The position numbers and the translations under genes are program-made. Shown piece by piece: positions 61,811 through 64,000 of a DNA stretch of 64,000 nt. The stretch covers positions 2,014,773 through 2,078,772 of the forward strand of contig LT608311.1 of NCBI GenBank assembly GCA_900095875.1, in the 5' to 3' direction. The notes below the pieces were generated by a model. It saw nothing but the letters and a program-made list of their open reading frames with translations. It did no database searches and was not told where the DNA came from. The stretch's first letter is position 1, and each line of letters begins with the position of its first letter. The DNA is from Caecibacter massiliensis. GTDB lineage: Bacteria; Bacillota; Negativicutes; Veillonellales; Megasphaeraceae.

Positions 61811-63271
61811 TCAGACGGCATTATTCGTATGAGGTTTGAAGCGTGTTGATGACGGATTCGTTTCAGGCGTCAGATTTTTCATTTCGCCAAGATCATCACT
61901 GCGGTCAGTAAAATAGGTGTGAAGCATCATTTCAGCCCGTTCAGAAAGTGGTTCTCCAAGGAATTGTTTGTACAAATCCTGAATTTCCGGATTTTCCCAG
62001 CTGGCTTTATATGTCGCATCCACATCGCTTTGATAGAGAGAATCCATTCGTGCCTGTTGCACTTTCTTCACTTGCGGCAATTTAACTTTCGGCTGTCCGC
62101 CACCACCTATGCAGCCGCCAGGGCAGGCCATGACTTCGATAAAAGAATAGTTTTCAAAGTCTTCCGCGGCGATGAGTTCATCCAAAAATTTACGGGCATT
62201 GCCCAATCCGCTGATGGCAGCGACATGGATGACAAAATGACCAAAAACAACGGAAGCTTTTTTTACACCATCCAGACCACGTACCGGTTCGAAAGGAATA
62301 AAATCATCAGGAGCCTTACGACCGGTAAAGAAATAATATGCCGTACGAATGGCTGCTTCCATGACGCCGCCACTGTTACCAAAAATACGGCCACCACCAG
62401 TTGATTCACCAAAAACTTTGTCAAAATCACTATCGGCGATGCCAGTGAAGTCCAATCCTTCTTCCTGAATCCATTGAGCCAGTTCACGGGTTGTGATTGA
62501 AATATCCGTGTCCCGCAGTTCAGGGATATTCCAGAAATCTGCCGACGCATTCAATTCCGGACGGCGTATTTCAGCTTTTTTAGCTGTACAGGGTGCTACA
62601 TCTACAATGACGACCTTTTTAGGATCGAGGTTGTTGTTTTTAACGAACCAGGTCTTCATAGCGGCACTCATGATGCTGATAGGACTCTTGGTCGAAGACA
62701 GATGAGGAATGAGATCCGGGTAAAATGTTTCCAGGAACTCAACCCAGGCAGGGCAGCAGCTGGTAAACTGAGGAATAGGAATTTCTTCTGACTGAAGCCG
62801 GTGTAGTAATTCCATGGCTTCTTCCATGATGGTCATATCAGCACCAAAGTCTGTATCGAAAACATAATCAGCACCAAGCGCACGCAGGGCACCTACCATT
62901 TTTCCCTGTACAAATGCACCAGGTTCCATGCCAAAAGCTTCACCGAGACCGACGCGGACGGCAGGAGCCGTCTGGAACATGACAATCTTGTCGGGGTCTT
63001 TGATAGCAGCTTTCACCTTATCCAGATCAGATACTTCTGTGATGGCACCGAAGGGACATACGGCGGCACATTGTCCGCAATGGACGCAAATGGGCATATC
63101 TCCCGTGCTTTCCAGGTTATAATAATCCATGACAGTCTGTGTGTTTGCGCACGTGCGGCGGCATAATGTACAATTTTTGCACTTACTTTCGTCAAATTGT
63201 ACAGAACAATTGTGTTCATCAATAGGGACACGGCGCTGCGTTTCCTTGAATCTGCTTTGAAATGTAGGCAT
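61811..63271 (-). CDS. hydA: [FeFe] hydrogenase with two ferredoxin-type clusters
   Basis: Cytosolic enzyme that reduces protons with electrons from ferredoxin. It has 486 residues, the compact two-cluster form known from Megasphaera elsdenii. [4Fe-4S] ligands are Cys31, 34, 37, 41 and Cys62, 65, 68, 72. The H-cluster motifs are TSCCPAW (170-176), APCTAKKAE (226-234; the usual form begins MPC) and MACPGGCIGGGGQP from residue 381. The start is the ATG at 63271 with AAGGAGAG upstream; a longer in-frame start at 63361 would add 30 residues without family support. It works with NifJ to dispose of electrons as H2. Maturation genes are not in the window. Confidence 0.95.
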   Translation of the reverse strand: MPTFQSRFKETQRRVPIDEHNCSVQFDESKCKNCTLCRRTCANTQTVMDYYNLESTGDMPICVHCGQCAAVCPFGAITEVSDLDKVKAAIKDPDKIVMFQTAPAVRVGLGEAFGMEPGAFVQGKMVGALRALGADYVFDTDFGADMTIMEEAMELLHRLQSEEIPIPQFTSCCPAWVEFLETFYPDLIPHLSSTKSPISIMSAAMKTWFVKNNNLDPKKVVIVDVAPCTAKKAEIRRPELNASADFWNIPELRDTDISITTRELAQWIQEEGLDFTGIADSDFDKVFGESTGGGRIFGNSGGVMEAAIRTAYYFFTGRKAPDDFIPFEPVRGLDGVKKASVVFGHFVIHVAAISGLGNARKFLDELIAAEDFENYSFIEVMACPGGCIGGGGQPKVKLPQVKKVQQARMDSLYQSDVDATYKASWENPEIQDLYKQFLGEPLSERAEMMLHTYFTDRSDDLGEMKNLTPETNPSSTRFKPHTNNAV

Positions 63272-63469
63272 TTTTCTCTCCTTATTGAATGAGTATAACT
63301 TATTGATAATTAAATGATTTTTTTCACAATCTATTACATATAGGATAATACAAAATACCACATTTTTCCATTATTTTTTAGTATTAGTTTTAAGAAATTT
63401 TACATCTTATCTATTCGTTTTGTACATAGTAAATTATTATAAAAATTTACGACATTCATTTTTTTAACC
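63272..63469 (-). other. AT-rich upstream region of hydA
   Basis: About 200 bases without a gene. A TATACT -10 candidate lies at 63297-63292 on the minus strand, with no good -35. A TTGTGAA half-site (63329-63323 on the minus strand) in the context GATTGTGAAAA resembles that before nifJ. No terminator or structured RNA was seen. Confidence 0.4.
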
Positions 63470-63473
63470 TAAT

Positions 63474-63516
63474 CCGCCAGAAGTCCTCCACCTCTTAGGT
63501 GGGGGATGAAGGCGGG
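63474..63516 (+). repeat. Left-end hairpin of the IS element
   Basis: TCCTCCACCT (63484-63493) pairs with AGGTGGGGGA (63497-63506) around CTT. An outer CCGCC (63474-63478) pairs with GGCGG (63511-63515). Such subterminal hairpins are recognised by Y1 transposases. Confidence 0.7.
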
Positions 63517-63555
63517 TATGGCGAATTTACGTAAGTAATTGAGCCATACCATTGC

Positions 63556-63599
63556 TCTGTAGATAGTTCTGTAGATAGTTCTGTAGATAGTTCTGTAGT
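63556..63599 (+). repeat. Tandem repeat, 12-bp unit
   Basis: Three exact copies of TCTGTAGATAGT and a partial fourth (TCTGTAG), directly before a TATAAT at 63599-63604 that could serve the transposase gene. Confidence 0.9.
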
Positions 63600-63635
63600 A
63601 TAATTAGTCGTATATGAGAAAGAATTGATTATACT

Positions 63636-63839
63636 ATGAAATTGGATAGCAATAACCATTCAGTATTCTTACTCTATTACCATCTTGTTTTGGTGGTAAA
63701 GTATCGCCGCAAAGTATTCTCTATACAGAACTATCAAAATTCATCAATGCTTATAAAAGTGCCAGCTCTAGGCTGATCAAAAAAGATTTTCCAGAGGTTA
63801 GGCGTAAATTGTGAATACATAGAACATCAAGGCTGGTGA
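63636..63839 (+). pseudogene. tnpA: Decayed IS200-type (Y1) transposase tnpA
   Basis: Three pieces of a Y1 HUH transposase remain. Frame one from ATG 63636 gives MKLDSNNHSVFLLYYHLV and VVKYRRKVF, then runs to a stop at 63776. A second frame from 63737 gives KFINAYKSASSRLIKKDFP up to a stop at 63814. The final EYIEHQGW is in a third frame, ending at 63839. Intact proteins are about 130-150 residues; the central part, including the HUH motif and most of the catalytic region, has been deleted. It is inactive. Confidence 0.85.
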
Positions 63840-63846
63840 GATTATA

Positions 63847-64000
63847 GTGAATAAGGCATACCGATACAGGCTCTATCCAACGGCTGAACAAAAAATTATG
63901 TTTGCCAAGACTTTCGGCTGTGTCCGATTCATCTATAACAAGATGCTTGGAGACCGCCTTGATTACTATAAGGAAACCGGTAAGAAACTGAATAATAACT
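63847..64000 (+). CDS. tnpB: TnpB, N-terminal part, cut by window end
   Basis: The first 51 residues of a TnpB (IS605 OrfB) protein, an RNA-guided nuclease related to the ancestors of Cas12. The start is GTG 63847, giving NKAYRYRLYPTAEQ and FAKTFGCVRFIYNKML, the standard N-terminal pattern. The catalytic RuvC part and the guide RNA at the right end lie outside the window, so it is not known whether the gene is intact. The frame is open to the edge. Confidence 0.88.
   Translation, partial: MNKAYRYRLYPTAEQKIMFAKTFGCVRFIYNKMLGDRLDYYKETGKKLNNN

Larger units (their letters stand above)
63470..64000 (+). mobile_element. IS200/IS605-type element, right side beyond the window
   Basis: The region holds a left-end hairpin, a decayed Y1 transposase gene and the start of a tnpB gene in the usual order. 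The exact left tip is uncertain and lies near 63470. The right end is outside the window. With a broken tnpA the copy cannot move by itself. Confidence 0.85.

Noticed and set aside
1-64000. CRISPR array, prophage or integrative element
   Set aside because: No spaced direct repeats of suitable length, no integrase or phage structural genes; the only mobile DNA seen is the IS-type element at the right edge.

Overview
The window reads as chromosome from a fermentative, anaerobic diderm Firmicute of the class Negativicutes, most like Megasphaera. The Firmicute side shows in the mraZ-rsmH-ftsL cell-wall cluster, a T-box leader in front of pheST, the alaS-ireB-yqgF-yrzB block and YlbF. The outer-membrane side shows in an ADP-heptose/heptosyltransferase operon and a small outer-membrane beta-barrel. 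The metabolism is that of a strict anaerobe: a 1176-residue pyruvate:ferredoxin oxidoreductase, a compact two-cluster [FeFe] hydrogenase of the size known from Megasphaera elsdenii, a 2-hydroxyacid dehydrogenase and an acyl-CoA dehydrogenase. The genus is inferred from gene content; no rRNA is present. No tRNA or rRNA gene and no CRISPR array was seen.

Layout. 1-2212: C1-folate enzymes (fhs, truncated by the window edge, and a cyclodeaminase-type cyclohydrolase). 2299-5947: macro-domain protein, UlaG-type hydrolase (reverse), then trmL-ylbF-murB. 6058-11644: typA and nifJ, each between clear terminators. 11745-14062: a gene pair ending in a secreted lipoprotein nuclease, then an AEC permease. 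14148-15497 (reverse): brnQ behind a long, structured leader. 15919-23681: membrane protein, 2-hydroxyacid dehydrogenase, DUF362 ferredoxin protein, then HAD phosphatase, M16C protease and gluQRS. 23881-36652: division/cell-wall cluster mraZ-rsmH-ftsL-murE-murF-mraY-murD-murG-murC-ddl-ftsQ-ftsZ, with no ftsI, ftsW or ftsA. 36732-42249: nrdR and the heptose operon hldE-hldD-gmhB-waaC-waaF. 42323-43398: outer-membrane barrel and a candidate non-coding RNA. 43399-45471: two hotdog thioesterases plus an acyl-CoA dehydrogenase. 45484-49194: T-box and pheS-pheT. 49429-55724: tig-clpP-clpX, lon, engB. 55869-57990: thioredoxin, GT2 glycosyltransferase, NlpC/P60 hydrolase. 58098-61706: alaS-ireB-yqgF-yrzB. 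61811-63271 (reverse): [FeFe] hydrogenase. 63470-64000: IS200/IS605-type element with a decayed tnpA and the start of tnpB.

How it fits together. Pyruvate is oxidised by NifJ to acetyl-CoA plus reduced ferredoxin, and the hydrogenase can discharge that ferredoxin as H2. The hydroxyacid dehydrogenase and acyl-CoA dehydrogenase are other electron sinks. The long central block makes peptidoglycan precursor and the division ring, followed directly by the enzymes that start the LPS inner core, so both envelope layers are encoded side by side. Tig/ClpXP/Lon form a protein quality-control block.

Most interesting unexplained items: the promoter-to-terminator RNA at 43009-43241 with paired ends, the about 220-nt leader of brnQ with an upstream small reading frame, an MraZ operator sitting on the mraZ promoter, and TTGTGA-type (Rex-like) sites near three redox genes.
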